From Acidobacteriota bacterium (GTDB taxonomy: Bacteria; Acidobacteriota; Blastocatellia; Pyrinomonadales; Pyrinomonadaceae): a DNA stretch of 40,226 nt. Made by a program: the position numbers and the translations under genes. The DNA is taken from assembly GCA_020200095.1 (NCBI GenBank), contig JAIVJJ010000234.1:1-40226 (forward strand). Direction: 5' to 3'. The notes below the pieces were generated by a model. The model saw nothing but the letters and a program-made list of their open reading frames with translations, was not told where the DNA came from and made no database searches. Below, piece after piece: positions 23,266 through 31,541 of this stretch (its first letter is position 1; every line of letters starts with the position of its first letter).

Positions 23266-24105
23266 TCATGTCTTCGATGCGATCATTAATCCCAAAAACT
23301 CCGGGCGCATTAATTCCGCCCCGTACAGATGTAATCCCCGTACAACGTCTGCAAATCTTACATGCGACCGATACGCCTCCACGCTACCTGGCGGAATTTG
23401 CTCCGCATACGAAATGGCCTGATTTGTTCCGGCTAATACAGCATAATCGTCGCCGGTCACTAATGGAGAATTGTTAGACTTATGGATATCGAATCCGGCC
23501 GCCCGCCCGACAAATCCGTTTATTACAGCCTGCTCGGGCGTCGCTCCGATAAATTCATCTGTTCGTGTTAATTTACCGTGAAACCATGGCGGAACAACAG
23601 CCCAACGGCCCGCGCGAGGAATGTCGCCCTCATCTAATTTGACAGCTAAGTCGGTTAATCTATCAATAGTATCAACCGGATTAACAATTGCGACTGTACC
23701 TAAGCTGTTATCAGGAATTACCTTAGTGTAAAATGAAGAGATATATAAATCAACAATATTAACAAACCCATATCGCGTACGTTGAATTGCCTGAGGCATG
23801 AGACCGGGTAAAGCTTGTTTAGAATCAACATCATCTACATAGAATATAAAAGCTTTTGATTCTGTGATTGTCAATGACTGATCAGCAGTATGTAATTGTT
23901 CCTCAGTCAATACAGTCACGTTAGGCACATAATTAATAATTGTCGGATCACTGACACTATTCACCCTAACGGTATCCCCAACATTAGCAATTAATCCCTC
24001 CCAATTTCTATTTACAACGGTGGGAGAAGCATATATGTGTTCACGCTCTAACGGAACCAAAAGTTCAGCGGCCCAGATCTCAGGCACAAAACTATCGACT
24101 GACAT
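23266..24105 (-). CDS. Major capsid protein
   Basis: A 279-aa shell protein. The opening SFVPEIWAAELLVPLEREHI followed by ASPTVVNRNWEGLIANVGDT is typical of the P22/HK97-fold coat proteins common in actinophages. Spine-helix and A-domain regions follow (LTDLAVKLDEGDIPRAGRWA and VPPWFHGKLTRTDEF). It comes straight after the scaffold gene, as expected, with no delta-domain protease. Confidence 0.88.
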   Translation of the reverse strand: MSVDSFVPEIWAAELLVPLEREHIYASPTVVNRNWEGLIANVGDTVRVNSVSDPTIINYVPNVTVLTEEQLHTADQSLTITESKAFIFYVDDVDSKQALPGLMPQAIQRTRYGFVNIVDLYISSFYTKVIPDNSLGTVAIVNPVDTIDRLTDLAVKLDEGDIPRAGRWAVVPPWFHGKLTRTDEFIGATPEQAVINGFVGRAAGFDIHKSNNSPLVTGDDYAVLAGTNQAISYAEQIPPGSVEAYRSHVRFADVVRGLHLYGAELMRPEFLGLMIASKT

Positions 24106-24720
24106 TTAACTACTCACCCCCATCAAATTATTTAATAAACCATCCTTACGTGCTTTGACAATATCAGCAGGTTGCATTCTCTTTAAGTCCTCACGGGTTA
24201 GTTGCTTTTTTTGACCATTCCCCCCACCCCCTTGAAAATCAGCCCCTCCACTATTCGTCGGAGTAACGGGTTTCGGTAAAGCATCCTTATGTTTCTTAAT
24301 GGCGTCCTTTATCTTAGTTTCAAAATCAGACGCGTTAGGATCTAGATCCTTAATACTATCTCTAAAGGGCATCCAATTAAGTAAAATACTAGCGCTATCA
24401 GGCCCCAATCGCATAACAGCTAATTCAACTGTACGCTGCCGTAATGTTTCACTTTGAGCAGTTAACTTTTGAGCTAATTCTTCTGGCTTAGGCTGCTTGT
24501 TAGGATCAAGTACTGCCGCTAATTGTTCTAGTAAAGTCTTTTGATTATTACGATCGGCTGTTAAAGTCCGGATCGTTTCTTGCAATTGCGCGTTCTCCGC
24601 GCGCACTGTATCAATATCGGAGGGCGCGTTATCAGGAGGTTGCTGATTTGGCGGTGGCTGCTCTGGTGGTTCAGTGGGGGGTGTGGGAGGGGCAGGCTGG
24701 CCGGTATCATCATCAGGCAT
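24106..24720 (-). CDS. Capsid scaffolding protein
   Basis: A 204-aa protein with a proline/glutamine-rich N-terminus (about residues 5-35), a coiled-coil middle (DTVRAENAQLQETIRTLTAD, then LAQKLTAQSETLRQ) and a charged C-terminal helix after a glycine linker. This layout and the place between portal and capsid genes are those of scaffolding proteins, which shape the procapsid and then leave. Confidence 0.85.
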   Translation of the reverse strand: MPDDDTGQPAPPTPPTEPPEQPPPNQQPPDNAPSDIDTVRAENAQLQETIRTLTADRNNQKTLLEQLAAVLDPNKQPKPEELAQKLTAQSETLRQRTVELAVMRLGPDSASILLNWMPFRDSIKDLDPNASDFETKIKDAIKKHKDALPKPVTPTNSGGADFQGGGGNGQKKQLTREDLKRMQPADIVKARKDGLLNNLMGVSS

Positions 24721-24762
24721 TACAAGCTCCTAATTCATCTCCAGGGGACTCTAGCATGTCTG

Positions 24763-26241
24763 TCAAGGGGCAATAATCGGCGTCACCCCATCAATTAATC
24801 TAACCTCCTCGTTTACTCGTTCATCATCCCAATCAGGATGAACCATTCGAACAAGAATAAGAGTAGATGCGGCGTGGGCATCCCGTAATGTTTTTGCCGT
24901 TTCCGATACAGTTTTCACAGACTCCCGCACAGGTGGTGGAAACTCTAACGCAATATTAAGAGGAATACTTATTGACTTAACGGTACCGAGTTTGGCGTCT
25001 GTTGCTAATATAATAGTAGTTAACTCTGGGAGTGCTCGTCTCCACGCTGAGATTTTAGCCGCGCGAGTATCATAAGTCCTTTTGTCTCGAGATTCCGATT
25101 CAGTCGCTGTCATAGCAACATCTGGACTTAAACCAAAAGTTTGAGCCGAATACCCTGAACCACTAATAATTCGTTCCACTAAAGCTATCGCGGTTGCCGC
25201 GTGTGATTCATTACGAATACTGAATTGCTCCGGATGAATTTGCATTTTATCTTCATTACCACCGACTATATTAAGACCAACAAAAACCTCACGATCCGTA
25301 TCAAAAATAGCACCCTGTCCCCGTGTTGGTTCCTCTAAATAATCCTGGGGGACAATAATTCGTGCTTTACCTAGTCTAATATCTCTCATCCAAGATGTAT
25401 ATGTTTCATCTAATGCATCCATTAATGTAAGAACAGAGCCAAAGTCAGAACGCCCTAAATTGTTAATTTGCCCAATATCACGCCAAATTCTTGTTTTTAA
25501 GTTAGGCACATATACAACATCTAAAAACGGCAAACCGGTATCAATCTCGGACTGCAATCTCATAGTTTCTGGGTGTTTAGTTAACTCTACACTTTTACCG
25601 ATGGTCGATCTATCGCCCTCATATAAAGCGTGACGAATAACTTTAGGGCCATGATACTCAAGATGGCGTAAAACTTTGCCGCTTTCATCTGACAAAGTAC
25701 GCCAGAATATTACTTCCCGTAAAAATGTATGACTAAATGAAGGAATAGCCGCATCCGGATGAATAATTGATAATAATGCATCGGGCGAAACATCTAAATC
25801 ATAACCAACACGAATAAAAACACCCGTCAATGCGGAAGCAACTTCCGCAGCCTCTACTAATTGAGCAAACAACCCTTTATCAATATGGTCATTTATACGA
25901 TCTTGATATTGTGTATCGTTTACTTCTAGACGCGGTGGATTCTTAAAAAGTTGATAGCCACCCTCAGCTGAAATTTCTTCAGCAATGGGAATATGTAATT
26001 TTGACACATTAGTTGCACCTGATGTAGGCGGAGTACCCCAGAACATACGAGCAATAAAACCGACAACTCCCCCGGATAATTGTGATGGTCTAATAATACG
26101 ATTAGCAGTTGAACTTCTATATTGTCCAGTTAATAACTCTGGATCACCGCCATACCATGCGGCGTATTCTTGAATCTTTTTTTGCACTGTATCATAGGGA
26201 GAAGGGGGCCACTGTAAGTTAGGGTCTGTCGGAAGGTCCAT
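24763..26241 (-). CDS. Portal protein
   Basis: A 492-aa ring-forming protein at the capsid vertex through which DNA is packaged and ejected. Seen: N-terminal YAAWYGGDPELLTGQY; a mid-protein clip/stem pattern (GVFIRVGYDLDVSPDALLSI and the VVYVPNLKTRIWRDIGQ stretch); the 'GQINNLGRSDFGSVLTLMDA' segment common in SPP1/gp6-like portals; C-terminal helices with the ATESESRDKRTYDTRAAKIS motif. The ATG directly follows the stop of a 45-aa gene. Confidence 0.9.
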   Translation of the reverse strand: MDLPTDPNLQWPPSPYDTVQKKIQEYAAWYGGDPELLTGQYRSSTANRIIRPSQLSGGVVGFIARMFWGTPPTSGATNVSKLHIPIAEEISAEGGYQLFKNPPRLEVNDTQYQDRINDHIDKGLFAQLVEAAEVASALTGVFIRVGYDLDVSPDALLSIIHPDAAIPSFSHTFLREVIFWRTLSDESGKVLRHLEYHGPKVIRHALYEGDRSTIGKSVELTKHPETMRLQSEIDTGLPFLDVVYVPNLKTRIWRDIGQINNLGRSDFGSVLTLMDALDETYTSWMRDIRLGKARIIVPQDYLEEPTRGQGAIFDTDREVFVGLNIVGGNEDKMQIHPEQFSIRNESHAATAIALVERIISGSGYSAQTFGLSPDVAMTATESESRDKRTYDTRAAKISAWRRALPELTTIILATDAKLGTVKSISIPLNIALEFPPPVRESVKTVSETAKTLRDAHAASTLILVRMVHPDWDDERVNEEVRLIDGVTPIIAP

Positions 26242-26379
26242 TTAATTCTCCATGGATAATTCCAGCACAACCGTATCCCCATATTTACCTGTGGTTGCAT
26301 AGGCAACAACGCGGATATAACACCAATAGACTAATTCACGGGGTAAAATCCAGGCAAGACGGCGCCAAAACTTTTCCAT
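26242..26379 (-). CDS. 45-aa conserved small protein before the portal
   Basis: ATG 26379 shares bases with the stop before it (TGATG) and the TAA touches the portal ATG. The text RRLAWILPRELVYWCYIRVV followed by AYATTGKYG is recognisable as a small actinophage family of unknown function. One amphipathic or membrane-associated helix is likely. Confidence 0.7.
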   Translation of the reverse strand: MEKFWRRLAWILPRELVYWCYIRVVAYATTGKYGDTVVLELSMEN

Positions 26380-26630
26380 CACACACCTACACTCGTGAAA
26401 TACAATTCAAATTCTTGTGGAAGCATTAATAAAAATTTTCCACTAGGCCATTTAGCAATATACATGTTAATAGCCGCCTTTACAATTCTCCCATAAATAT
26501 TTTCAAATTCAATAAAATTATTAGCACGTACCCATCCCTCACACCACTTTGCTGCGTCGGGTAGATTTTCTTGTGTTAATAATACATATTCGATAGTCAC
26601 TTCACGAGTTTTTGCGGGCACAATCATCAT
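26379..26630 (-). CDS. 83-aa conserved phage protein
   Basis: The opening MIVPAKTREVTIEYVLLTQE followed by N-x-x-x-AAKWCEGW and a late F-x-L-M-L-P-Q-E-F segment resembles a widespread small phage family that begins with a 'PVTIEAMQLT' strand. Function unknown. It lies in the overlapping head operon between terminase and portal. Confidence 0.65.
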   Translation of the reverse strand: MMIVPAKTREVTIEYVLLTQENLPDAAKWCEGWVRANNFIEFENIYGRIVKAAINMYIAKWPSGKFLLMLPQEFELYFTSVGV

Positions 26631-26953
26631 GTCGTTACTCCAAAAACGTCCTGCCAGCGTGCTTCAGAAATGGCCGGAAAAATTTCACGCATCGTCTGAG
26701 TCCCTTCCTTACTTCTAAACCATCGCCTAATTTCTTGTGATGTTTCATTGAATTCACCGTTAGTTACTCGCTGAGCTAACGTAGTATATCCTAATTCATT
26801 GAGAGTGTTTACTAAATCAACTTTTGGTGTTTTACTGTCCGAACGAACATCATCGAAAAAGCCGCGCCTAGCCGCTGCTATTAAGCGAGGAGGCGCGTTC
26901 AATGCTTCTAGTTCTTGTGCTAATCGCTCGGATGTTGATACAGGCTGAGTCAT
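26627..26953 (-). CDS. 108-aa helical protein after large terminase
   Basis: Charged and helical (SERLAQELEALNAPPRLIAA, then DLVNTLNELGYTTLAQRVTN). It overlaps the large terminase by 4 bp and the next gene by 4 bp. No family recognised. Confidence 0.6.
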   Translation of the reverse strand: MTQPVSTSERLAQELEALNAPPRLIAAARRGFFDDVRSDSKTPKVDLVNTLNELGYTTLAQRVTNGEFNETSQEIRRWFRSKEGTQTMREIFPAISEARWQDVFGVTT

Positions 26954-28212
26954 GCGGCTATCCTATTTCTCCAGATTCGTTCAGTCGTTACGATGCCGTA
27001 GCGTTTCGCGTCACAACAGTGATCATTTTCTTTCCTGGGGCGGTCCAGACCTTTTTTGCTAGCTTCCGGGTCCCAGACATAAGATGCTACCTCATCTTGA
27101 GTGTGTTGGCAATCGGGGGACATAGTAAGTTTATGTAAATTGTAAAGACTAGCACACCGTCGTAATCCATTATCCACATCATTATTCGCACTATAAATAT
27201 GACCGACACCGTCACGATACAACTGTCGTTTAAATGAGGCAGCACTCGGGTCAACACATATCCAACCGGGATCAATACGCTCTAGACGTATCCACTTCTG
27301 TAATTTACTTGATAACTCACTGTCAGTCAACGGCTTATCAATATACAATTCAGCAAAAATATGCAAACCCTCTGGGCGTACTTCAATCGCTAGTGCGACA
27401 AACGGGTTAGTAGTACCATAGTCGATACCGATAATGTGGGGAAAGCCAGTAATCCTATCCTTGCGTACTACATGAATTGCTGGATCAAACATGCCATAAA
27501 TAGCGCCCTCAGCAGCAACCCATAAGCCGTCAATGTATCGTAACTTCCATAAACCTGCGTATTCTTTTCTTAAATTAGCTACAAAATCAGATTGTAAAAA
27601 TGGATTATCGTCAAGCGTAAAATGAAATTGGGTTAAGTCGAGTCGCTCATCGCCCGAATTACTAATCAATCCGGTTTTTCCTGAAAAGTATTTACTGCCC
27701 TTATCTAAGTAATTTACCTTTAAATAATGTCTAGGAGAATCTGGGTTACTAGTACCAAATAACTTACTATCTGCTAATGATAAACGTGTCGCTAACATCT
27801 TCCATGCAGATTCAGGATAAAGACTAATCTCATCGGCATAGGCGCCCATTAATGTAAGTCCAGCTATCTTGCTAAGTGCTTTTTCATCATTTGCGCCCGC
27901 GATATAAACTTTACGCCCTAATAAAAATAACTCCCCCTCGCCTTGATTTAATCGACAATAGAAACGACCAAGCATTGCTTCTAATGGATCAATTACGTTA
28001 CGCTTTAAAGTACGCTCAGTTTTACCCACCATAAGCAATGGTGCATCTTTATCAGAGAATCCTCTCTCCCGTAATTCAATAACAAATTTTAGCCATCGAA
28101 AATTTGCACAGACACTCTTACTCGATCTAACTGCGCCTTCCCAGATATTGAATCGATCGTTAGCTAGCTTAACACTAGTCGCCTGAAACTTACTCAATCG
28201 TTTAGTCGCCAT
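26950..28212 (-). CDS. terL: Terminase large subunit
   Basis: This 420-aa motor packages DNA and cuts it. The ATPase half has Walker A GAVRSSKS at 26-33 and Walker B with D127-E128 in GAYADEIS, followed by a coupling motif (GTSNP). The nuclease half has the acidic residues in IGIDYGTTNPF, CVDPSAASF and NDHCCDAKRYGI. It matches the PBSX-type Terminase_3/6 group. The ATG touches the stop of the 42-aa basic gene before it. Confidence 0.93.
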   Translation of the reverse strand: MATKRLSKFQATSVKLANDRFNIWEGAVRSSKSVCANFRWLKFVIELRERGFSDKDAPLLMVGKTERTLKRNVIDPLEAMLGRFYCRLNQGEGELFLLGRKVYIAGANDEKALSKIAGLTLMGAYADEISLYPESAWKMLATRLSLADSKLFGTSNPDSPRHYLKVNYLDKGSKYFSGKTGLISNSGDERLDLTQFHFTLDDNPFLQSDFVANLRKEYAGLWKLRYIDGLWVAAEGAIYGMFDPAIHVVRKDRITGFPHIIGIDYGTTNPFVALAIEVRPEGLHIFAELYIDKPLTDSELSSKLQKWIRLERIDPGWICVDPSAASFKRQLYRDGVGHIYSANNDVDNGLRRCASLYNLHKLTMSPDCQHTQDEVASYVWDPEASKKGLDRPRKENDHCCDAKRYGIVTTERIWRNRIAA

Positions 28213-28341
28213 TCACTTTTTACCCCTTCCTCGCTTACTACGGGGTAATGCTTTCCAACGGGATTTATGTGCCCAGCGTCTCGCCCAGGGCATTTTATTA
28301 ACAAACGCCCACCGCCATTGCTTCTTACTTTTAAAAGGCAT
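28213..28341 (-). CDS. 42-aa very basic protein
   Basis: ATG 28341 with AAGGT upstream and a stop adjacent to the terL ATG. The start MPFKSKKQWRWAFVNKMPWA resembles a small phage family beginning MPFKSKAQ-R-W. Rich in K, R and W, so it may bind DNA or a virion surface. Function unknown. Confidence 0.65.
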   Translation of the reverse strand: MPFKSKKQWRWAFVNKMPWARRWAHKSRWKALPRSKRGRGKK

Positions 28342-28419
28342 ATAAATACCTTCCAAACGTGAAACGACACCCTGAGTCTATCACAACCCAGAGTGCCGCT
28401 TCAGGCAGAGAGTCCCCCC

Positions 28420-28608
28420 CTATTCAGGTGGCGGGAATAGACTCTCAAAGTCAATATCGAAATTGAATGGTCCGACATTGAATGTGAAATCATACCCGCA
28501 CGCAATGCTAAACGGGTCACACTCCGTCGATTCCTGCGCGAACGCCGGAGCAGCCGACACGATTAAAAACGTGCCGATCAACCCGCAGACTGCTAAATAC
28601 CTCTTCAT
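28420..28608 (-). CDS. 62-aa secreted protein
   Basis: A clear signal peptide covers about residues 1-24 (MKRYLAVCGLIGTFLIVSAA) with an A-F-A cleavage site, leaving a mature peptide of about 38 aa with two cysteines (CDPFSIAC) and aromatic/acidic repeats (FNVGPFNFDIDFESLFPPP). It is unusual to find an exported peptide between the terminase subunits. It could act on the cell surface, but no family is recognised. Confidence 0.65.
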   Translation of the reverse strand: MKRYLAVCGLIGTFLIVSAAPAFAQESTECDPFSIACGYDFTFNVGPFNFDIDFESLFPPPE

Positions 28609-28618
28609 AGATCGGTCC

Positions 28619-28999
28619 TCACATAGAATATGGTAATCTAAGAATCATACCAGGATGAATTACATCGGGATCGTCAATAATACCTCGATTCAAATCATAG
28701 AGCGTCCGCCAATCAGTACCGGCCCATGCAGCAAGACTAGCTAGAGTATCACCTCTAGTCACCGCAATGGTGTCGAGCGAAGGAGAAACTCCTAATGAGG
28801 TTTCATAGTGACGCGGTATCTCTAATATCATGCCCGGCCGAATATTATGCGGACTGTCGCCAATTGTACTACGGTTTGCCTCGTAGATGTCCCACCATGC
28901 GTAGCCCGTTTCGGCTCCAATTGAAGAGAGTGTGTCACCCGACTGTACTTCCACAGTAGATTGACTAATCACAGCAGCGAAAGCCAACTCAATAAACAT
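28619..28999 (-). CDS. Double LysM-domain protein
   Basis: A 126-aa protein with two LysM domains: about 18-64 (VQSGDTLSSIGAETGYAWWD...NIRPGMILEIP) and 79-124 (VTRGDTLASLAAWAGTDWRT...VIHPGMILRLP). LysM binds N-acetylglucosamine polymers such as peptidoglycan. The N-terminus (FIELAFAAVISQ) is hydrophobic and may be a weak export signal. There is no catalytic domain. Its place between small and large terminase genes is odd for a wall-binding protein. Confidence 0.85.
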   Translation of the reverse strand: MFIELAFAAVISQSTVEVQSGDTLSSIGAETGYAWWDIYEANRSTIGDSPHNIRPGMILEIPRHYETSLGVSPSLDTIAVTRGDTLASLAAWAGTDWRTLYDLNRGIIDDPDVIHPGMILRLPYSM

Positions 29000-29436
29000 T
29001 ATTCATCCTCTATGTCGTCGGATTCGGATTCCTCGGCTGCACTAAGCATCTCTGCTAACCACTTACCCACGTCCGAAGTAGAGTCCACTTCAATGACAGT
29101 TCTATCAATACCTAATAATCTATTTTCCTCCCCGAGTGTTAATCGCGCACGATCATGGGCATTTAAATCCCCCTCTAAGGCGGCATCCCACACCGCTCGT
29201 AACAATTTTTCGTAACGGAGTAGCTGCAAGGCGATAAATTCCCGACCAGATAAATTAACCGATTCCCTAATAACTCTCCTGAGATCAGCCTCTAATTGTT
29301 TCATCCCCCCATATTCGGGGATCGCGTCCAGTATCTCCCGTTTCGAGTACCCTGCAGTCAACATGCGTATAGCTTTCGCACGCCGCTTAGCAAGTAGCGC
29401 ACGATTCGGAGTTACACCGAAGTTTGACTTAGGCAC
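28999..29436 (-). CDS. terS: Terminase small subunit (probable)
   Basis: A 145-aa helical protein: basic N-terminal DNA-binding part (RRAKAIRMLTAGYSKREILD, HTH-like), central helices for ring formation (LRRVIRESVNLSGREFIALQ, then LLRYEKLLRAVWDAALEGD), and an acidic tail (ESESDDIEDE). This is the layout of small terminases, which pick the packaging site. It is the first large-head-cluster gene and lies three genes before terL. Confidence 0.72.
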   Translation of the reverse strand: MPKSNFGVTPNRALLAKRRAKAIRMLTAGYSKREILDAIPEYGGMKQLEADLRRVIRESVNLSGREFIALQLLRYEKLLRAVWDAALEGDLNAHDRARLTLGEENRLLGIDRTVIEVDSTSDVGKWLAEMLSAAEESESDDIEDE

Positions 29437-29466
29437 GCTAGAGAGTGTATCACACCTAATTAACGA

Positions 29467-29571
29467 TTACAATCGAGCCTTTTTCTCTCTCACTTCCTTT
29501 GCTTTCACCTGCTCGCGTTTCTTATCACGAACAATTCGAGCAGCCTTGCCGGGATCGACAAATCGAGACAC
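29467..29571 (-). CDS. 34-aa basic peptide
   Basis: GTG 29571 with CGGAGG 7 nt upstream, ending at TAA 29467-29469. Sequence SRFVDPGKAARIVRDKKREQ continues as charged helix. An alternative small frame begins at the TTG overlapping the stop of the gene before (about 29624) and reads LTEFIIEGLFGNETEAIKC in another phase. Either or both may be made. Low complexity and small size keep confidence modest. Confidence 0.45.
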   Translation of the reverse strand: MSRFVDPGKAARIVRDKKREQVKAKEVREKKARL

Positions 29572-29620
29572 TTTATAGCCTCCGTTTCATTGCCAAATAA
29601 TCCTTCAATAATAAATTCTG

Positions 29621-29866
29621 TCAATTATCATCCAACCCTCCGTGTGTTAACTCATGATTTATCAATACTAATGCTCCGTGTAATAAACCTTGCTGAGTTA
29701 TCCAGTCTTGCCCCGCATTAGTACCGTAAGTTAACCCGGTATTTTGTGAATCCACTTGAGCTACTTTTGCAACTACTATAACCTCCTGTATTTGATCACT
29801 TTCCGCTAATTCTAACTCAACCCCCATCATATCCAGAATATTACCGACTTTTGTCTTCTCTGTCAT
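29621..29866 (-). CDS. 81-aa acidic hypothetical protein
   Basis: VGNILDMMGVELELAESDQI is followed by a strand VVAKVAQV and a histidine-bearing end (HGALVLINHELTHGGLDD). It belongs in style to small conserved actinophage proteins that begin with an 'L-D-M-M-G' segment. The NHELTHGG part recalls zinc-peptidase HExxH-like text, but the spacing is H-E-L-T-H and the context is not that of a peptidase. No function assigned. Confidence 0.6.
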   Translation of the reverse strand: MTEKTKVGNILDMMGVELELAESDQIQEVIVVAKVAQVDSQNTGLTYGTNAGQDWITQQGLLHGALVLINHELTHGGLDDN

Positions 29867-29880
29867 TAATAAATTCCTCC

Positions 29881-30261
29881 CTAATTACACGGCACATATC
29901 GATACACTGTCTTACCTAGTCTCTCGGCTAAATCTGCTGTCCAGCCGGAGCCGTAGGTTTGACTACTTAAACAATGCACTCGTAACAAATGAGTACATCT
30001 TATTGCAATTTTCCTATTCCGTTCACGAAATCCTCCGGGAACTGCCCATTGTTGTACCTTAGGATGGTATTCTAACACAGTCATACACAATTCGCGCGCG
30101 AGTGTAACAGCTAATGTATCAATTCCAGGAGCACCCCCAGAAATTACTTCACAAGGTTGATATTGTTTCAGAATTTTGAGAATTACTAATTCACTTAATC
30201 TCCAATCATTTTTATGAGTAAGCTGAGTCGATCCTACGATAGCTAATCGTACTTCCGCCAT
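29881..30261 (-). CDS. SLOG/DUF2493-like nucleotide-binding protein
   Basis: A 126-aa Rossmann-like protein. VRLAIVGSTQLT at the front and VISGGAPGIDTLAVTLAREL in the middle are the signature of the DprA/YspA SLOG superfamily. GGFRERNRKIA follows, with the R-N-R expected for this group. Members bind nucleotides or nucleotide-derived signals and are often linked to ADP-ribose signalling or defence. In phages they are common but unexplained. Confidence 0.78.
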   Translation of the reverse strand: MAEVRLAIVGSTQLTHKNDWRLSELVILKILKQYQPCEVISGGAPGIDTLAVTLARELCMTVLEYHPKVQQWAVPGGFRERNRKIAIRCTHLLRVHCLSSQTYGSGWTADLAERLGKTVYRYVPCN

Positions 30262-30669
30262 TTAATATATTCTCTCCAATTCAACAGGTTGAGATACATC
30301 CCTTAAATCAGCGATAACCCTCTTCTCTAACTTTCTGGCCTTTACTAAACTTCTAACCTCTTGCGACCAGACTTCAGAGCCACTAGCCGCAATGATGCAC
30401 CAGCGCCTGCTAAATAGAATCCAATAGAAGATTGGTGTTAATACAATCAGAATCACACCTATGAAAACAAAAATAGGAATACCAGGGGGAGCGGCAATAA
30501 AAACAATCGCAAGCATTAATAAGAATAGTGCAAATAATATCACGCCTGAACGCGTGCTCGCTCCTACTTCCACACGAAAGCCGTATTCTTTATCCTGCCA
30601 TATTATTTCTTTCTTGATTACCCACTCACGACTGTTACGGGCATTTATCGTTTTCACTATTATTTCCAT
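30262..30669 (-). CDS. Two-span membrane protein
   Basis: A 135-aa protein with two adjacent hydrophobic spans (about 42-60, GVILFALFLLMLAIVFIA, and 63-88, IPIFVFIGVILIVLTPIFYW) between polar ends. The C-terminal half is basic and ends QPVELERIY. It overlaps a small basic gene before it. Function unknown; superinfection exclusion is one option for such accessory membrane proteins. Confidence 0.65.
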   Translation of the reverse strand: MEIIVKTINARNSREWVIKKEIIWQDKEYGFRVEVGASTRSGVILFALFLLMLAIVFIAAPPGIPIFVFIGVILIVLTPIFYWILFSRRWCIIAASGSEVWSQEVRSLVKARKLEKRVIADLRDVSQPVELERIY

Positions 30670-30797
30670 CCTTCCAAAGGTAATCGCTTCTTACGTGACT
30701 TTAAGAAACCCTTATAAAAACCGAGAGCGCGACGTTCCGCTCTGTTCTTTCCCATGAGAATACTTTTGCCCCGGCGACGAATACGTTTACGTGACAT
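30660..30797 (-). CDS. 45-aa strongly basic peptide
   Basis: ATG 30797, TAA 30660-30662, overlapping the next ATG by 10 bp. It reads MSRKRIRRRGKSILMGKNRA then more K/R. Possible nucleic-acid binding by charge alone. It also touches the stop of the gene before, which supports a compact operon. Confidence 0.6.
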   Translation of the reverse strand: MSRKRIRRRGKSILMGKNRAERRALGFYKGFLKSRKKRLPLEGWK

Positions 30798-30800
30798 TAA

Positions 30801-30977
30801 TTACTCCTGGCCCTTCCATGCTTCATTGCAAACATCAATTATTTTTACGGCTAATTCATCGATAGAATCGAATGAATCAAATGGGACACTAATCTCAAAT
30901 CGACGAAAACTTTCCTGTATTGCTACAGTAATTTTCTTAGAATCGCCGGATGATTCTGTACCCCCGTGCATTTTCAT
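30801..30977 (-). CDS. 58-aa hypothetical protein
   Basis: ATG 30977, TAA 30801-30803. After a polar start (MKMHGGTESSGDSKK) it forms a strand-helix unit (ITVAIQESFRRFEISVPFDS, then IDELAVKIIDVCNEAWKG). Not recognised. It lies between MazG-like and basic-peptide genes with near-zero spacing. Confidence 0.6.
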   Translation of the reverse strand: MKMHGGTESSGDSKKITVAIQESFRRFEISVPFDSFDSIDELAVKIIDVCNEAWKGQE

Positions 30978-31258
30978 TAATTACTTCTCTTATCAACCAC
31001 TTGCGCCCAAGCGGCAGCGATTGCCGCAACCTGTATTAATTCCTTAACCAACTTATCTGTATCACCCTCATCATAAGTACGCGCTCGCGCTACCTCACCG
31101 ATTTCTTCAATCAAATCATTAAATCTCTCATCATCGGTTTTCGTCCCATCCGGGGCAAGAATAGCCTTAGGTCCGTGTTTCGCACTTTGACGCATTACCT
31201 CAGCCGTAATAGCGTCTAAAGTTAAACTGTCTAAACAAAGGAAATTAAGTGTAACCAT
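30977..31258 (-). CDS. MazG-like NTP pyrophosphohydrolase family protein
   Basis: I start at ATG 31258 (AAGGAG 7 nt upstream); a longer frame to 31285 overlaps the next gene. The 93-aa protein has the all-alpha MazG pattern: EEIGEVARAR (E-E-x-x-E metal site), a short linker, then KELIQVAAIAAAW where the second site has E but Q replaces the usual D. This form (ELIQVAA) is common in actinophages. Canonical members remove non-standard or alarmone nucleotides. The changed residue leaves activity uncertain. Confidence 0.78.
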   Translation of the reverse strand: MVTLNFLCLDSLTLDAITAEVMRQSAKHGPKAILAPDGTKTDDERFNDLIEEIGEVARARTYDEGDTDKLVKELIQVAAIAAAWAQVVDKRSN

Positions 31259-31259
31259 T

Positions 31260-31541
31260 TTATTTCTCCTTAACTCGTTGGACAAATTCGGTCTCGATCT
31301 CTTTTACTACACGTATTCTATCACGATAATACATATTCCGCCAGATCAATACAGCCCGCGCAATCCCGCGCACAATTCCACGTTGCATAGCTAATAATTT
31401 CTCGGCTTCCAAGAATGCATAAGCTTCCGGTGACATTTTTACTGAAACTACTGGAGTATCTTTCATCTTCAAGTAACGCTGAACAGCCTCCTCTAATAAT
31501 TTCTCTAAAGCCTCACGAATTGATAAGCCGGTATTACTCAA
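31260..31541 (-). CDS. Small helical protein, paralogue of 32605-32832
   Basis: A 93-aa protein whose second half (QRGIVRGIARAVLIWRN...IETEFVQRVKEK) closely follows the 75-aa protein at 32605-32832 (IRGIVRGLAIAIVVLRD...VEAEFKDRVSD). The first half has the phrase VSVKMSPEAYAFLEAEKLL. The two likely arose by duplication. Function unknown. Confidence 0.65.
   Translation of the reverse strand: MSNTGLSIREALEKLLEEAVQRYLKMKDTPVVSVKMSPEAYAFLEAEKLLAMQRGIVRGIARAVLIWRNMYYRDRIRVVKEIETEFVQRVKEK

Noticed and set aside
24738-24766. Leftward TTGACA before the scaffold gene as a promoter
   Set aside because: A 17-bp spacer leads to TGGAGA, a poor -10, and the TTGACA is within the end of the portal gene. No operator copy is present.
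29640-29700. NHELTH text in the 81-aa protein as a metallopeptidase site
   Set aside because: Only five residues match an HExxH-like pattern, the protein is too small and no third ligand is evident.
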